Assembly: GCA_963678395.1 (NCBI GenBank)
Contig: OY782827.1
Location: 1,054,001 to 1,118,000, forward strand
Direction: 5' to 3'
Origin: JAAYAE01 sp963678395
GTDB taxonomy: Bacteria > Bacillota > Negativicutes > Acidaminococcales > Acidaminococcaceae
Length of the DNA: 64,000 nucleotides
Part shown: positions 19,325 through 29,288 of the stretch, piece by piece
How the letters are laid out: each line of letters starts with the position of its first letter
Numbering within the stretch: position 1 is the stretch's first letter
The notes under the pieces: model-generated
The model's database searches: none
Told to the model about the DNA's origin: nothing
What the model saw: the letters and a program-made list of their open reading frames with translations, nothing else
Program-made: the position numbers and the translations under genes

Positions 19325-20203
19325 TTATGCCCGTGGATGGGCTTTCTCATATATAGCTTTTAGTCTCTTATTGGTTAAATGTGTATAAATCTGAGTTGTC
19401 GAAATATCCGCATGTCCCAATAATTCTTGCACAGTTCGCAAATCAGCTCCGTTATCCAATAAATGAGTAGCAAAAGAATGCCGCAAAATATGTGGCTTCA
19501 ACTCTTTTCTAATACCTGCCTCATGACCATACTTTTTAATTATTTGCCAAAATCTTTGGCGAGTCATACCGCTGCCATGCATAGTAAGAAACAAACATTT
19601 TTCCCTACTATCATTATGCAATAACTGTGGTCGAACTATTTGTAAATATCTCGCTAAATACTCTATAGCATAATGCCCTAAGGGGATAATGCGTTCTTTC
19701 GACCCCTTGCCAAAAGTTATAAGGTATTTCATTGGTAAATTAACGCCGGAAACAGGCATTTTAACCAATTCAGATACCCGCATACCTGTAGCATAAAGCA
19801 CTTCTAGCATAGTACGGTCACGATAACCTTCATTAGTAGACAAATCAGGTGCTTCTAAAAGTAAATCCACTTCCTGGCAATTTAATACACTGGGCAAAAT
19901 CGTACCCTTAGTACCGGCTTCAATAACCTCCGCAGGATCTATTTCTAGGTATCCCTCAGCAGTCATAAAACGAAAGAAAGCCTTTAACGCTGCTAATTTA
20001 CGAGCCATACTGGCAGGTGCATAGCGCTCTTTCTTTAAAAAGGACATGTAAGCAATAATATCTTGCCTAGTAATATTTTTAATGTTTTTTTTAACTTGCT
20101 GAGCAAAAAGTCTCAAATCACTTTCATAGGCCTCTTTTGAATTTAGGGCCAGACCCAGCTCTACTGTTAAGTATTCTATAAATAACTTAATATCTTTTTC
20201 CAT
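19325..20203 (-). CDS. xerD: Site-specific tyrosine recombinase XerD
   Basis: About 292 residues from the ATG after GGCGGTGTTGCC. An N-terminal SAM-like core-binding domain is followed by the catalytic domain with Arg in ATGMRVSELVKM, His-x-x-Arg in HILRHSFATHLL, GHADISTTQIYTH with the late histidine, and the nucleophilic tyrosine in the same TQIYTH block. Length and placement in a core cluster favour chromosome dimer resolution (XerD/XerC) rather than a phage integrase. It is the gene after hfq and is separated from it by a strong terminator. Confidence 0.9.
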   Translation of the reverse strand: MEKDIKLFIEYLTVELGLALNSKEAYESDLRLFAQQVKKNIKNITRQDIIAYMSFLKKERYAPASMARKLAALKAFFRFMTAEGYLEIDPAEVIEAGTKGTILPSVLNCQEVDLLLEAPDLSTNEGYRDRTMLEVLYATGMRVSELVKMPVSGVNLPMKYLITFGKGSKERIIPLGHYAIEYLARYLQIVRPQLLHNDSREKCLFLTMHGSGMTRQRFWQIIKKYGHEAGIRKELKPHILRHSFATHLLDNGADLRTVQELLGHADISTTQIYTHLTNKRLKAIYEKAHPRA

Positions 20204-20220
20204 GGCAACACCGCCTTGAA

Positions 20221-20254
20221 AAGAAGACGGCGCCAAAGAAGGCGCCGTCTTCTT
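20221..20254 (-). terminator. Terminator after hfq
   Basis: Perfect 14-bp GC-rich stem (AAGAAGACGGCGCC and its complement) with a 6-base loop, immediately after hfq; on the minus strand TTCAAG follows, so the U tract is short. Confidence 0.8.
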
Positions 20255-20261
20255 TAAAATA

Positions 20262-20522
20262 CTATTCTTTTTTCTCCGTTTTATCTGAAACCATAATCTG
20301 CATGTTATTTACAGGAGAAATAGTAGAAATAGCGTGTTTATAAACCATCTGTTGTTTACCCTCATTTTCCATAATAACAGTGAAATTATCAAAACCTTTT
20401 ACCAACCCACGTAATTGAAACCCGTTTACCAAATAAATTACCACTGCTAAATTTTCTTTACGCACATGATTTAAAAAATTATCCTGCAAATTAATTGCTT
20501 TATTGGTTGTTACTGTAGCCAC
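20262..20522 (-). CDS. hfq: RNA chaperone Hfq
   Basis: 86 residues. Forms a hexameric ring that binds A-rich and U-rich RNA. The Sm1 block NLQDNFLNHVRKENLAVVIY and GFQLRGLVKGFDNFTVIM, and Sm2 VYKHAISTI with the YKH signature (family YKHA), are intact. The charged C-terminal tail (SDKTEKKE) is short, as in Firmicutes. It follows miaA, the common order in clostridia and Negativicutes, and ends at a strong terminator. Confidence 0.97.
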   Translation of the reverse strand: MATVTTNKAINLQDNFLNHVRKENLAVVIYLVNGFQLRGLVKGFDNFTVIMENEGKQQMVYKHAISTISPVNNMQIMVSDKTEKKE

Positions 20523-20561
20523 TATAATTTCCTCCTATATAACTAACTATTTTACATAATC

Positions 20562-21494
20562 TTACCGCAGTTTACGTTTTTGTTCAAGTACCCTTAGCAT
20601 TTCAGCCACATATATTTCGGGAACCGATGGTTCTGCTACCTCTATCCAGTGTATATAAGACATTTTTTTATACCAAGTAAACTGCCTTTTGGCAAAATTG
20701 CGCGTAGCCTGCTTGATTTTGCTAATACAGGTGTTTTTATCATATTCGTCATGTAAATATTCTAGTACTTGTCTATACCCTATGCTTTTCATAGCTTGAG
20801 CATCTTCCGGTACACCCATTGCTAAAAGTTTCTTAGTTTCCTCGAAAATCCCTGCTTCCACCATTTTATCCACCCGCTTATTAATGCGAGGATACAAAAT
20901 CTCTCGTGGCATGTGCAGTCCAAATACAATTGCATCATAGGGACTTTCCTTGGCATGTGTTTGTGAAACTTCCTCTCCTTGCATAGCTACCTCGATAGCC
21001 CTAATCACCCTTCTACGATCATTGCTATGCAGGTTCTTTGCCGCATTTGCATCCAATTTTGCTAAGCGCTTATGTAGTGCCTGATTTCCTTCTCTAATGG
21101 CATAGTTCTCTAAAGCTACTCTTAAATTACCTACAGCCTGGGCCTGGGCAAAATCATAATTTTCTAAAAGTGCTTTAATATACAGCCCTGTACCGCCTAC
21201 GATAATAGGCACATGCCCTCTTGCATTAATATCTTGGATTAACAGTGCTGCACGTTCTTTAAAATCAACCACGTTAAACTTTTCACTAGGCTCTAAAATA
21301 TTAATCAAATGATGCTTTATCTCTGACAATTCTCGTGCGTTGGGTTTTGCAGTGGCAATATCCATATGCTTATAAACCAGCATGGAATCCCCTGAAATAA
21401 TCTCACCACCAAGCTTTTGAGCCAACATAATGCCACAATCACTTTTTCCTGTAGCCGTAGGTCCCAAAATAACAATTACTTTAAGTCGTCTCAT
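20562..21494 (-). CDS. miaA: tRNA dimethylallyltransferase
   Basis: 310 residues. Adds the isopentenyl group to A37 of tRNAs reading UNN codons. P-loop GPTATGKSDCG (about 10-20), substrate loop SGDSMLVYKHMDIATAKP, IIVGGTGLYIKALL and the YRQVLEYL and KRQFTWYKK blocks are all present. It overlaps the upstream methyltransferase gene by 14 bp and works in sequence with MiaB, encoded 5 kb upstream in the same cluster. Confidence 0.97.
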   Translation of the reverse strand: MRRLKVIVILGPTATGKSDCGIMLAQKLGGEIISGDSMLVYKHMDIATAKPNARELSEIKHHLINILEPSEKFNVVDFKERAALLIQDINARGHVPIIVGGTGLYIKALLENYDFAQAQAVGNLRVALENYAIREGNQALHKRLAKLDANAAKNLHSNDRRRVIRAIEVAMQGEEVSQTHAKESPYDAIVFGLHMPREILYPRINKRVDKMVEAGIFEETKKLLAMGVPEDAQAMKSIGYRQVLEYLHDEYDKNTCISKIKQATRNFAKRQFTWYKKMSYIHWIEVAEPSVPEIYVAEMLRVLEQKRKLR

Positions 21495-22275
21495 TAGCTT
21501 GTCTCCTTAAAATCCCATATTTAACTTTACTATATTTACTACCCAATACTTCTTCTATGCCTAAGGCTTTAAGCACTCTTAGTGTGCGTTCCTTCACTAC
21601 CACCAAAGGAGCAACCCTTAATGCCTCCAACAACGTTTCCCGCACTAAAAGCTTGGTATAAGCCAAAGGACGTAAAGGCTTCATATTAGAAGATAAATGC
21701 ACCGGGTATTTAAACATAGGGTCAAAATATACTACGTCAAAGCTATCATTTGCCGCTTTTTTTAAATATTCTCCAGCTTTTATCCACTGTGTTTGAATTC
21801 TTCTTAAAGCTTGGTCAAGCAAGGGCTCATCACTTACATAGTGCTTCAAGCCTTCTGTAACCACAAACCATAAAGGCAAAGAAGCCTCTAGACCTTGTAC
21901 ATAACCTTCTTCACCCACAACATAAGAAGCTATAGCAGCATCACTGGCAAAACCCAAAGTGGCATCTAACAATCTGCTTCCTTTTTTTAATTCACAAGCC
22001 ACTATAAAATTATCTTGCTTGCCTTGTAAAATTTTCTGCAAGCGCAATACAGCCATGCCTGGATGATAAAAAAGAATCCCATCATCAGAAAAAAGCTGTG
22101 GCCCCTTTTTCGTAGCAACTAAAAGTCCGTCTAGGTTATTTGTTTCTTTAATAGCTTGCAAAGAACCATTTCCCTGACGTTCTATATAAGGCACCTCCAG
22201 TAATTGCGCCCATTGTTTTGCTTGTGTAGGCAACGCGCTACCGCCATTTAGCCCTCTTGTTATAGCAATCTTCAT
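21481..22275 (-). CDS. Class I SAM-dependent methyltransferase (RsmJ-like)
   Basis: 264 residues. SAM-binding signature is LLDATLGFASDAAIASYVVG (motif I) and FDVVYFDPMFKYPVHLS is a DPMF catalytic-type motif IV as in RsmJ (16S rRNA m2G1516) relatives. The N-terminal 90 residues form an extra domain containing TKKGPQLFSDDGILFYHPGM, also seen in the clostridial branch of this family. It sits between mutL and miaA with small gaps or overlaps, a fixed position in related genomes. rRNA methylation is an inference from the family. Confidence 0.8.
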   Translation of the reverse strand: MKIAITRGLNGGSALPTQAKQWAQLLEVPYIERQGNGSLQAIKETNNLDGLLVATKKGPQLFSDDGILFYHPGMAVLRLQKILQGKQDNFIVACELKKGSRLLDATLGFASDAAIASYVVGEEGYVQGLEASLPLWFVVTEGLKHYVSDEPLLDQALRRIQTQWIKAGEYLKKAANDSFDVVYFDPMFKYPVHLSSNMKPLRPLAYTKLLVRETLLEALRVAPLVVVKERTLRVLKALGIEEVLGSKYSKVKYGILRRQANETT

Positions 22276-22285
22276 ACTGACACAC

Positions 22286-24079
22286 CTAAGTTCTCTTAAA
22301 CATTTTATATAATTCTTCTGAGGTTATTTCTATCATACAAGGACGTCCATGCGGACAAGTAAAAGGATGCTCTGTATTTAAAAGCTCTAAAATAAGTGCC
22401 CGCATTTGCCGAATATTCAATACTTCCCCGGCCCTAATAGCACTGTGACAAGCAGCATAATGCAAAACCTCTTCACGCAAATCTTCTGGTTTTATATTTT
22501 TGTTTTCTGACAAAAGTTTTAATATCTCTCTAATAAATTCTTCTGCCTCAGCATTTTTTATATCTGCAGGCAAAGATGATACTCTTAGAACCGTCTCACC
22601 ACCAGGCTCTATATCTACCCCTAGTTGCAAAAACTCTTTTCTATATTCTTCAATCATACTTACTTCTTGTGATAGGGCATCTAAATAGAGTGGAATTAAA
22701 AATTGTTGTGTAGGTATCTCTTGATGAGCCGCCACTAGTTTGTCATACATAACCCTTTCGTGAGCAGCATGCTGATCAATTAAATACAGTGCTGTTTCCG
22801 ATTGGGCAACAATAAATACTCTATCAATCTGTCCTAGGGGCCAAATAGTATCTACACCGCTATTTACATCTTGAAAGGCAATATTATTACCTGATACCAT
22901 TGTATCTATGTTTTCGCTGGTGCGTTGTGCCACACTAAACTCTAGACTGGGAGTTTCATTAACACGCTCAGGCGTTTTCCAAATTTGCTGCTCAGGCGAG
23001 GGATAATTTGTTACTGTGCCACTAAAGCTCCGCTTAGCCGTGCCAAAACTCTCCGTGCTTGCTAGGGACGCTTCGCCAGTTCCTAGCAACGGCTTAGTTA
23101 ATGCCTCAGACAACGCGTGATAAACAACCCTATAAACTGCACCCTCATCACCAAACTTTATTTCACTTTTTTGAGGATGCACGTTAATGTCAATATTTGT
23201 TGTATCTACTGTTATATCTAGTACTGCGAAAGGAAAACCACCCTTAGGTATTTGTGACCTGTAGGCATGATCTAAAGCTTTACCAATCATGCGATTATTA
23301 ATAGTACGTCCATTGACAAAAATTGTCTGCCATTGACGTGTACCTTTTAACATAGTCGGCTTACCAATATAGCCGCTAATACCAATGCCGTTATCTTCGT
23401 ACTTTACAGCAATTAACCCAGTAGCTACGTTCTTGCCATAAAGTGCCGTAATAGTGTCTACTAAATCTCCATTGCCCGGTGTATTAATAACTTCTTTATC
23501 ATTATTTAGTAATCTAAAATGCACATCAGGACGTGACAGCGCAATTTTAGATATAATTTCATTTATATAGCGTCCTTCGGTATTCACCGTACGCAAAAAC
23601 TTACGGCGAGCAGGTACATTGTAAAATAAATCTTTGACTGTAATTACTGTGCCAATATTACCGCCTGTGGAAATACACTCTATATTTTCACCACCATTAA
23701 TAGTAATAGAGGTAGCAAATTCTTCGTCGCTTAATCTAGTAAGCAAAGTAAACTTGGCCACAGAAGCAATACTTGGTAAAGCTTCTCCTCTAAACCCCAG
23801 TGAATGAATACTAAGTAAGTCTTCTGCACTACGCAATTTACTGGTAGCATGGCGCAAAACAGAAAGCTTAGCATTAGCTTCAGACATACCACTACCATTA
23901 TCTACAACACGAATATATTCAGTTCCACCTTCATAAATAGTTACTTCAATGTTGTTGGCTCCGGCATCCAAAGAATTTTCCACTAATTCTTTAGCTACAG
24001 ATGCTGGTTTTTCCACAACTTCGCCGGCAGCTATTTTATTGGCAGTATTTTGGTCAAGCAGTCTTACCTCTGCTTCCAT
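22286..24079 (-). CDS. mutL: DNA mismatch repair endonuclease MutL
   Basis: 597 residues. GHKL ATPase N-terminus with ELVENSLDAGA, VVDNGSGM, ATSKL and GFRGEALPSI; a variable linker; and a C-terminal dimerisation/endonuclease domain with DQHAAHERVMYD, ACHSAIRAGEVL and CPHGRPCMIEI, which include the QxHA(x)2E(x)4E-type metal-binding features of nicking MutL proteins. The start codon overlaps the mutS stop at 24079. Intact. Confidence 0.97.
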   Translation of the reverse strand: MEAEVRLLDQNTANKIAAGEVVEKPASVAKELVENSLDAGANNIEVTIYEGGTEYIRVVDNGSGMSEANAKLSVLRHATSKLRSAEDLLSIHSLGFRGEALPSIASVAKFTLLTRLSDEEFATSITINGGENIECISTGGNIGTVITVKDLFYNVPARRKFLRTVNTEGRYINEIISKIALSRPDVHFRLLNNDKEVINTPGNGDLVDTITALYGKNVATGLIAVKYEDNGIGISGYIGKPTMLKGTRQWQTIFVNGRTINNRMIGKALDHAYRSQIPKGGFPFAVLDITVDTTNIDINVHPQKSEIKFGDEGAVYRVVYHALSEALTKPLLGTGEASLASTESFGTAKRSFSGTVTNYPSPEQQIWKTPERVNETPSLEFSVAQRTSENIDTMVSGNNIAFQDVNSGVDTIWPLGQIDRVFIVAQSETALYLIDQHAAHERVMYDKLVAAHQEIPTQQFLIPLYLDALSQEVSMIEEYRKEFLQLGVDIEPGGETVLRVSSLPADIKNAEAEEFIREILKLLSENKNIKPEDLREEVLHYAACHSAIRAGEVLNIRQMRALILELLNTEHPFTCPHGRPCMIEITSEELYKMFKRT

Positions 24080-26667
24080 TATTTACTACCTCCCTCCCTG
24101 CGAGCTTCTTCTTGCAACTTGTATAGCTCATTTAACGCCTCCAAAGGCGTCATAGTCATAATATCCATATCCGTTAGCTTTTGGGCTAACCCTCCGGCAA
24201 ACAAAGAAGTTTCCACTGCTTCCTCCGTGCTTCTAGTTACTAGGCATTTTGTCTCTTTACTCTTTTCGCCATCATATTCTAATAATAAATCTTCGGCTCT
24301 AGCCACAACTTTCTTGGGGAGTCCTGCTAACTGAGCTACATGAATACCATAGCTGCGATCAGTTCCACCTGGCACAATACGGCGCAAGAAAACTATATCA
24401 TTGCCACGTTCTTTAACAGCTATTGAATAATTTTTGACTCCTTCTAAAAGCTCTTCCAATTCTATTAATTCGTGATAATGAGTAGCAAAAAGAGTTTTGG
24501 CCTTAAGCTTTTCATTAATAAACTCTACCACTGAGCGAGCAATACTCATGCCGTCATATGTACTAGTGCCACGGCCAACCTCATCCAAAATAATGAGACT
24601 GTGCTTAGTAGCATATTTTAAAATTTGCGCCACTTCGTTCATCTCTACCATAAAGGTACTCTGTCCGGTTGCTAAATCATCACTAGCTCCAACTCTGGTA
24701 AAAATGCGATCTACCGGACAAATAGATGCTTGACGAGCAGGAATATAACTACCCATTTGGGCCATAAGCACCAATAAAGCAAATTGACGCATATATGTAG
24801 ATTTACCTGCCATATTTGGTCCTGTTAAAATAATCATGCGTTGTTCATTACTGTTGAGCAAGGTGTCATTAGGCACAAATATTTCCCTTTGCAAAAGCTT
24901 TTCCACCACAGGATGACGGCCATCTCTAATAGAAATTTCTTGTTGGTTATTTAATTCCGGGCATACATAATTATTTTTAAACGCCGCAATGCTAAGAGAC
25001 AACAATACATCTAAACTTCCTAGTGCCCTAGCTGTCTCTTGAATTTCCACAATTTTCCCACGAATTTCTTCGCGGATTTTATTAAAAAGATAATATTCTA
25101 ATTGTTGTATTTTTTCTTTAGCGCTAAGTATCTTATTTTCAAACTCTTTTAGCTCCGGTACTATATAACGCTCAGCATTTACTAAGGTCTGTTTGCGAAT
25201 AAAATAATCAGGAACTAAGGCTACACTGCCCTTGGATACCTCGATGTAATAGCCAAAAACTTTATTAAAACCAACCTTTAAAGTCTTAATACCGGATTGG
25301 TCTTTAATGCGCTGCTCAAATCTTTGCATCCACTCTTTATTGTTTTGCGCAATATCATGTAATTCATCTAGTTCTAAATCATAACCGGTACGAATCATGC
25401 CACCCTCACGAATAGTAAAGGGAGGTTCATCCACTATACCTGTTTCCAGCGTAGCTAAAATGCCCTCGTGCAAGCAAATATGCATAGATAACTTTTGTAG
25501 CAGTCCTTGGGAATAATCTTGCAATAATATTTTTATATTCGGCAAAACCTGTAAAGAAGCCCGTAAAGAGACCATATCACGTGCATTAGCGGAACCAACT
25601 TCAATGCGAGCAAGTATGCGTTCTAAATCAGTAACACTCTTAAGATTTTCCGTTAACCCATCTCTAAGCTTGATATTTTCTAACAAAACCTTAATAGCTT
25701 CTTGCCTGCTTTTAATTTGTGCTAAATCTAACAAAGGTGCCTCTAGCCATTGCCGTAATCTGCGTGCCCCCATAGCAGTATTAGTGTAATCAAGCACATC
25801 TAAAAGCGTACCTTTTTTGCCACCATCGCGCATGTTACGAACTAACTCCAAATTACGAATGGCTGTAGCATCTAAAACCATGAAACTATCTCTGGCAATA
25901 ACCGTCAAGTTATTAATTTGTGCTAAATCAGCTTTTACATTGTCATGAATATACTGCAGCATAGCCTCTACTGTGCCCCTTACCAGCTCGTTCTTGTAGG
26001 CATCACAATCAGTAGCAAAATGCTTAGCAAAAAAATCTACATGATCATCGCACACAAATTTGCTGAAAATACATTGTGGCAATTTTTGCTTAATTGTTTC
26101 CGTTATTTTTTCCCATTCATCTATGGCACCTACGGCAATTAGTTCTGCTGGCTGCAGTCTGAAAATCTGGTCTAAAACAAATTCCCTGCGGCTGCTTCCC
26201 CTAGCCATATACCATTGGCACTCCCCGGTAGAAATATCAGCAAAACTTACACAAAGAGCTTCTCCGTCTTCACGTAAACAAGTCAAATACTGATTGTGTC
26301 CGTCTTCCAAGATAGCACTACTAAGTACCGTACCCGGAGTAATAATCTTAATTACTTCCCGTTTCACAATTCCTACTGCATCCTTGTGATCCTCTACTTG
26401 TTCACAAATTGCAATACGATAGCCTTTACGAATAAGCTTGGCAATATAACCATCTACAGCGTGATAAGGTACGCCGCACATGGGTATTTTGTCTTCCAAG
26501 CCACCTGCCCGGCCCGTAAGGGTAATATTCAATTCCTTAGATGCTGTTAAAGCATCTTGAAAAAACAACTCATAGAAATCTCCCAAACGAAAGAACAACA
26601 ATTCCTCTTGATGCTGATTTTTAACATCTAGATATTGCTGCACCATTGGTGTATAGGTGGTTGTCAT
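24079..26667 (-). CDS. mutS: DNA mismatch recognition ATPase MutS
   Basis: 862 residues from the ATG that overlaps the miaB stop (ATGA). N-terminal mismatch-binding FFRLGDFYELFF contains the intercalating F-x-E; Walker A GPNMAGKSTYMRQ, Walker B ILDEVGRGTSTYDG and the ATHYHEL switch are intact. The C-terminal helix-turn-helix and KLTDMDIMTMTPLEAL end are normal. It is translated with miaB and mutL in one cluster. Because mutS and mutL look intact, raised spontaneous mutation from loss of mismatch repair is not an explanation for the many small lesions elsewhere. Confidence 0.97.
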   Translation of the reverse strand: MTTTYTPMVQQYLDVKNQHQEELLFFRLGDFYELFFQDALTASKELNITLTGRAGGLEDKIPMCGVPYHAVDGYIAKLIRKGYRIAICEQVEDHKDAVGIVKREVIKIITPGTVLSSAILEDGHNQYLTCLREDGEALCVSFADISTGECQWYMARGSSRREFVLDQIFRLQPAELIAVGAIDEWEKITETIKQKLPQCIFSKFVCDDHVDFFAKHFATDCDAYKNELVRGTVEAMLQYIHDNVKADLAQINNLTVIARDSFMVLDATAIRNLELVRNMRDGGKKGTLLDVLDYTNTAMGARRLRQWLEAPLLDLAQIKSRQEAIKVLLENIKLRDGLTENLKSVTDLERILARIEVGSANARDMVSLRASLQVLPNIKILLQDYSQGLLQKLSMHICLHEGILATLETGIVDEPPFTIREGGMIRTGYDLELDELHDIAQNNKEWMQRFEQRIKDQSGIKTLKVGFNKVFGYYIEVSKGSVALVPDYFIRKQTLVNAERYIVPELKEFENKILSAKEKIQQLEYYLFNKIREEIRGKIVEIQETARALGSLDVLLSLSIAAFKNNYVCPELNNQQEISIRDGRHPVVEKLLQREIFVPNDTLLNSNEQRMIILTGPNMAGKSTYMRQFALLVLMAQMGSYIPARQASICPVDRIFTRVGASDDLATGQSTFMVEMNEVAQILKYATKHSLIILDEVGRGTSTYDGMSIARSVVEFINEKLKAKTLFATHYHELIELEELLEGVKNYSIAVKERGNDIVFLRRIVPGGTDRSYGIHVAQLAGLPKKVVARAEDLLLEYDGEKSKETKCLVTRSTEEAVETSLFAGGLAQKLTDMDIMTMTPLEALNELYKLQEEARREGGSK

Positions 26668-27992
26668 ACTTGCGCGCTTCCTTTCAACAGCCAAGTTTGA
26701 GCCGCTTCAATCTTCACGTTTAATTTTGCACCAATCTTATATTCCTGATCAGCTAAGGGCCACAAAACTAACTTATTACCGTCAGTCCGTCCACTCCAAA
26801 TATTAGGGTTATTATAACTTGGTCCCTCTACCAAAACTTCTACTACTTTACCCACCAAAGCTTGATTGCGGACAAGACTGTTTTTATTCTGCAGCTCCAT
26901 TAAGCGATTTAACCGTTCTTTTTTAACTGCTAAAGGCACTTGTTCTGTCAACTTTGCCGCTGGGGTCCCTGACCGTTTAGAGTAAATAAAAGTATAGGCT
27001 ACGTCGTAACATACCTCGTCCACTAGTTGTAAGGTGTCAGCAAAATCTTCTTCAGTTTCGCCGGGAAAGCCAACTATAATATCAGTAGTTAATACGGCGT
27101 CAGGCACATACTTACGAATATTTGCCACTAACTCCAGATACTGTTCTCTGGTATAACCCCTGTTCATGGCTTTTATAATCTTACTACTGCCGGACTGAAC
27201 CGGAATATGAAAATGCTTGCAAACATGCTTGCTTGCTGCAATGGTGCGCACTAAATCCTCACTCATATCACGTGGATGACTAGTCATGTAACGCACTCTT
27301 TCAATTCCTGGAATACTATCAACTGCACGCAAAAGCTCGCTAAAAGCATCTATTTCTCCCTGATCTTTGCCATAAGAATTAACGTTTTGACCTAAAAGAG
27401 TTACTTCTTTGAACCCCTGTAATGCGGCTTTTGTTATTTCCGTAAGTATACTTTCCTTGCTCCTGCTGCGTTCTCTACCTCGCACATAGGGCACAATGCA
27501 ATATGTACAAAAGTTATTGCACCCATACATAATAGGGACCCAAGCAGAAAAACTGCTTTTACGAACAAAACTACCATCAAATTCCTGAGGATCATTTTGT
27601 AAGTCAGCAAAAATCTTTTTATCCTTTTTCTTGCTGCTCAGATAGCTTTGCAATATAGCGCTAAAATTATTTACATGGGCAGTGCCAATAATTAAATCTA
27701 TTTGTGGATATGTTTTTGTTAATTTTTCTCCACCTTTTTGAGCCATGCATCCAGCTACGCAAATAACCTTATTAGGATTTTCTGCTTTTAATGCCTTCAT
27801 TTCTCCTATCTTGCCTAATATTTTCTTCTCTGCGCTCTCACGAACACAACAAGTATTAATAAGAACAACATCTGCTTGGTGAAAATCCTGAGCATATTCA
27901 TACCCCAAATCTGCTAATTGCCCAGCAAAATGTTCAGAATCACTTTCATTCATTTGACAACCATAATTAATTATGTGATAAGTTTTACTCAT
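26664..27992 (-). CDS. miaB: tRNA methylthiotransferase MiaB
   Basis: 442 residues. Radical-SAM enzyme that adds the methylthio group to i6A37. N-terminal UPF0004 domain has three cluster cysteines (GCQMNESDSE, NTCCVRESA, VAGCMAQ); the radical-SAM motif is GCNNFCTYCIVPYVRGRERSR; the C-terminal TRAM domain is present. Heads a miaB-mutS-mutL-methyltransferase-miaA-hfq run with very short gaps, likely one operon. Confidence 0.97.
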   Translation of the reverse strand: MSKTYHIINYGCQMNESDSEHFAGQLADLGYEYAQDFHQADVVLINTCCVRESAEKKILGKIGEMKALKAENPNKVICVAGCMAQKGGEKLTKTYPQIDLIIGTAHVNNFSAILQSYLSSKKKDKKIFADLQNDPQEFDGSFVRKSSFSAWVPIMYGCNNFCTYCIVPYVRGRERSRSKESILTEITKAALQGFKEVTLLGQNVNSYGKDQGEIDAFSELLRAVDSIPGIERVRYMTSHPRDMSEDLVRTIAASKHVCKHFHIPVQSGSSKIIKAMNRGYTREQYLELVANIRKYVPDAVLTTDIIVGFPGETEEDFADTLQLVDEVCYDVAYTFIYSKRSGTPAAKLTEQVPLAVKKERLNRLMELQNKNSLVRNQALVGKVVEVLVEGPSYNNPNIWSGRTDGNKLVLWPLADQEYKIGAKLNVKIEAAQTWLLKGSAQV

Positions 27993-28079
27993 AAATTCTC
28001 CTTAAAACCCTTTAAATTTAAATAACATATTCTCTTAACGTATTCAATAATTATACTCGAAATTCGCTTTTTTAACAAG

Positions 28080-28117
28080 AAAATGACCCAGTTGGGAAAT
28101 CCCCACTGAGTCATTTT
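28080..28117 (-). terminator. Terminator after cbiK
   Basis: Long stem AAAATGACTCAGTGGGG paired with CCCAACTGGGTCATTTT, with T-rich flanks on both sides, so it could work for either strand. It lies 20 bp past the cbiK stop and upstream of miaB. Confidence 0.85.
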
Positions 28118-28138
28118 AGACCATCAACACTTACTATT

Positions 28139-29170
28139 TTACTTCATCATATGGTGAGCTTTAGTTTTAACTGTTGTGTTTTCCAAAGCAGTCCAAGCTT
28201 CATTGGCCCGTTCAACAAAAAGTTTGCGTACTGCTTGGTTTTCACCCAAACCATGAATGTATGTATCTACATGGAATCCTGCTTTTTCCAATATAGATTT
28301 ATGTGAATCAGGCTCTGCGCCTGCCATATCATTATTTGCATGATCACCGGCAACCATCATCATAGGAATCAAGGTAACTGATTTTATCCCTTTTTCTTTT
28401 AGCTTAGGAATAATGTTTTCTAAACTAGGCCAACCTTCTACAGTATAAATCACCACATTATCCATGCCCATTTCCTGCAATCTTGCCTGCATCACTGCAT
28501 AATAAGCATTAGCCGGATGTGGTGTACCATGCTTCATTAATAAAATAGCTTCATGTTTGTGCAGTTTAGGGAACTCAGTACTCATGGCTTTTAAAGTTTC
28601 AGTAACCTCGTCTCTTTGATTTTCTTGTCCCATCCAATATACCAAAGAAGTACCTAACGTCATTTTTTTAAACTGATCCTTATATAATTCAAAAACAGCA
28701 CTATCATAAGAATATTCCATACCTGGAATAATATCTAGAGTAGTAAGGGCAACACGTGTATAGCCTTCTTTTTTCAACTCTGCCAAAGCTTGCTCTGGAG
28801 TTGGAATTGTAATTCCTTCTTTTTCCTTAATACGATCTACAATGATATGCGAAGTAAATGCCATTACCACTTTTGTATTAGGATGAGCTGCTTGGATATC
28901 CGCTACCGTTTTTTCAATAGTTGCTTGGCGTGAATTTTTAAATGTAGTGCCAAAACTCATAACAAGAATTGCATCTTTGTTAGGCAAATTCTGCATAGCT
29001 GCATTTTCAGATACGCGCACCCCAATTTCTGCTGCTCGTTTTAATGCCGGTGTTGCATTCTTAACCTCAGTATTTAGTTGATAGCTTGCATAACTTGTTT
29101 GCACCCCTATACCCAAAAGTGCTGCACAGGCCATAGATGCAACTATTGCCTTTTTCCAACTTTGTTTCAT
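28139..29170 (-). CDS. cbiK: Exported sirohydrochlorin cobaltochelatase (CbiK type)
   Basis: 343 residues from the ATG after AAAGGAGAAAGA. Unlike cytoplasmic CbiK it has a signal peptide (KQSWKKAIVASMACAALLG, cleavage near SYAS). Mature part is the class II chelatase fold: ILVMSFGTTFKNSR, TSHIIVDRI, KHGTPHPANAYY with one metal histidine and MMMVAGDHANNDM with the other. Similar exported enzymes (CbiK-P of Desulfovibrio) bind heme and are thought to serve metal or tetrapyrrole handling outside the cytoplasm. Here it is preceded by its own promoter, cobalamin riboswitch and terminator, tying it to B12 supply. The C-terminal HHMMK may add a metal site. Confidence 0.88.
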   Translation of the reverse strand: MKQSWKKAIVASMACAALLGIGVQTSYASYQLNTEVKNATPALKRAAEIGVRVSENAAMQNLPNKDAILVMSFGTTFKNSRQATIEKTVADIQAAHPNTKVVMAFTSHIIVDRIKEKEGITIPTPEQALAELKKEGYTRVALTTLDIIPGMEYSYDSAVFELYKDQFKKMTLGTSLVYWMGQENQRDEVTETLKAMSTEFPKLHKHEAILLMKHGTPHPANAYYAVMQARLQEMGMDNVVIYTVEGWPSLENIIPKLKEKGIKSVTLIPMMMVAGDHANNDMAGAEPDSHKSILEKAGFHVDTYIHGLGENQAVRKLFVERANEAWTALENTTVKTKAHHMMK

Positions 29171-29198
29171 ACTTTCTTTCTCCTTTAAAATAGAAAAA

Positions 29199-29229
29199 TG
29201 AGTCTTTCCCGTACGCAGGAAAGACTCAT
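29199..29229 (-). terminator. Riboswitch expression-platform terminator before cbiK
   Basis: Stem ATGAGTCTTTCC / GGAAAGACTCAT followed on the minus strand by TTTTTCTATTTT, 29 bp upstream of the cbiK ATG and downstream of the riboswitch. Confidence 0.85.
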
Positions 29230-29288
29230 CCAAAATATAAGAGGAACTAAATCTCCTCCCCTTCGCTCGCGGGTCAAACGGTGATCTT

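Noticed and set aside
19325..20203. xerD as the integrase of the prophage or of the tRNA-Trp element
   Set aside because: It sits 18 kb away within a core cluster next to hfq and has XerD-type length and motifs, so a chromosomal recombinase is far more likely.
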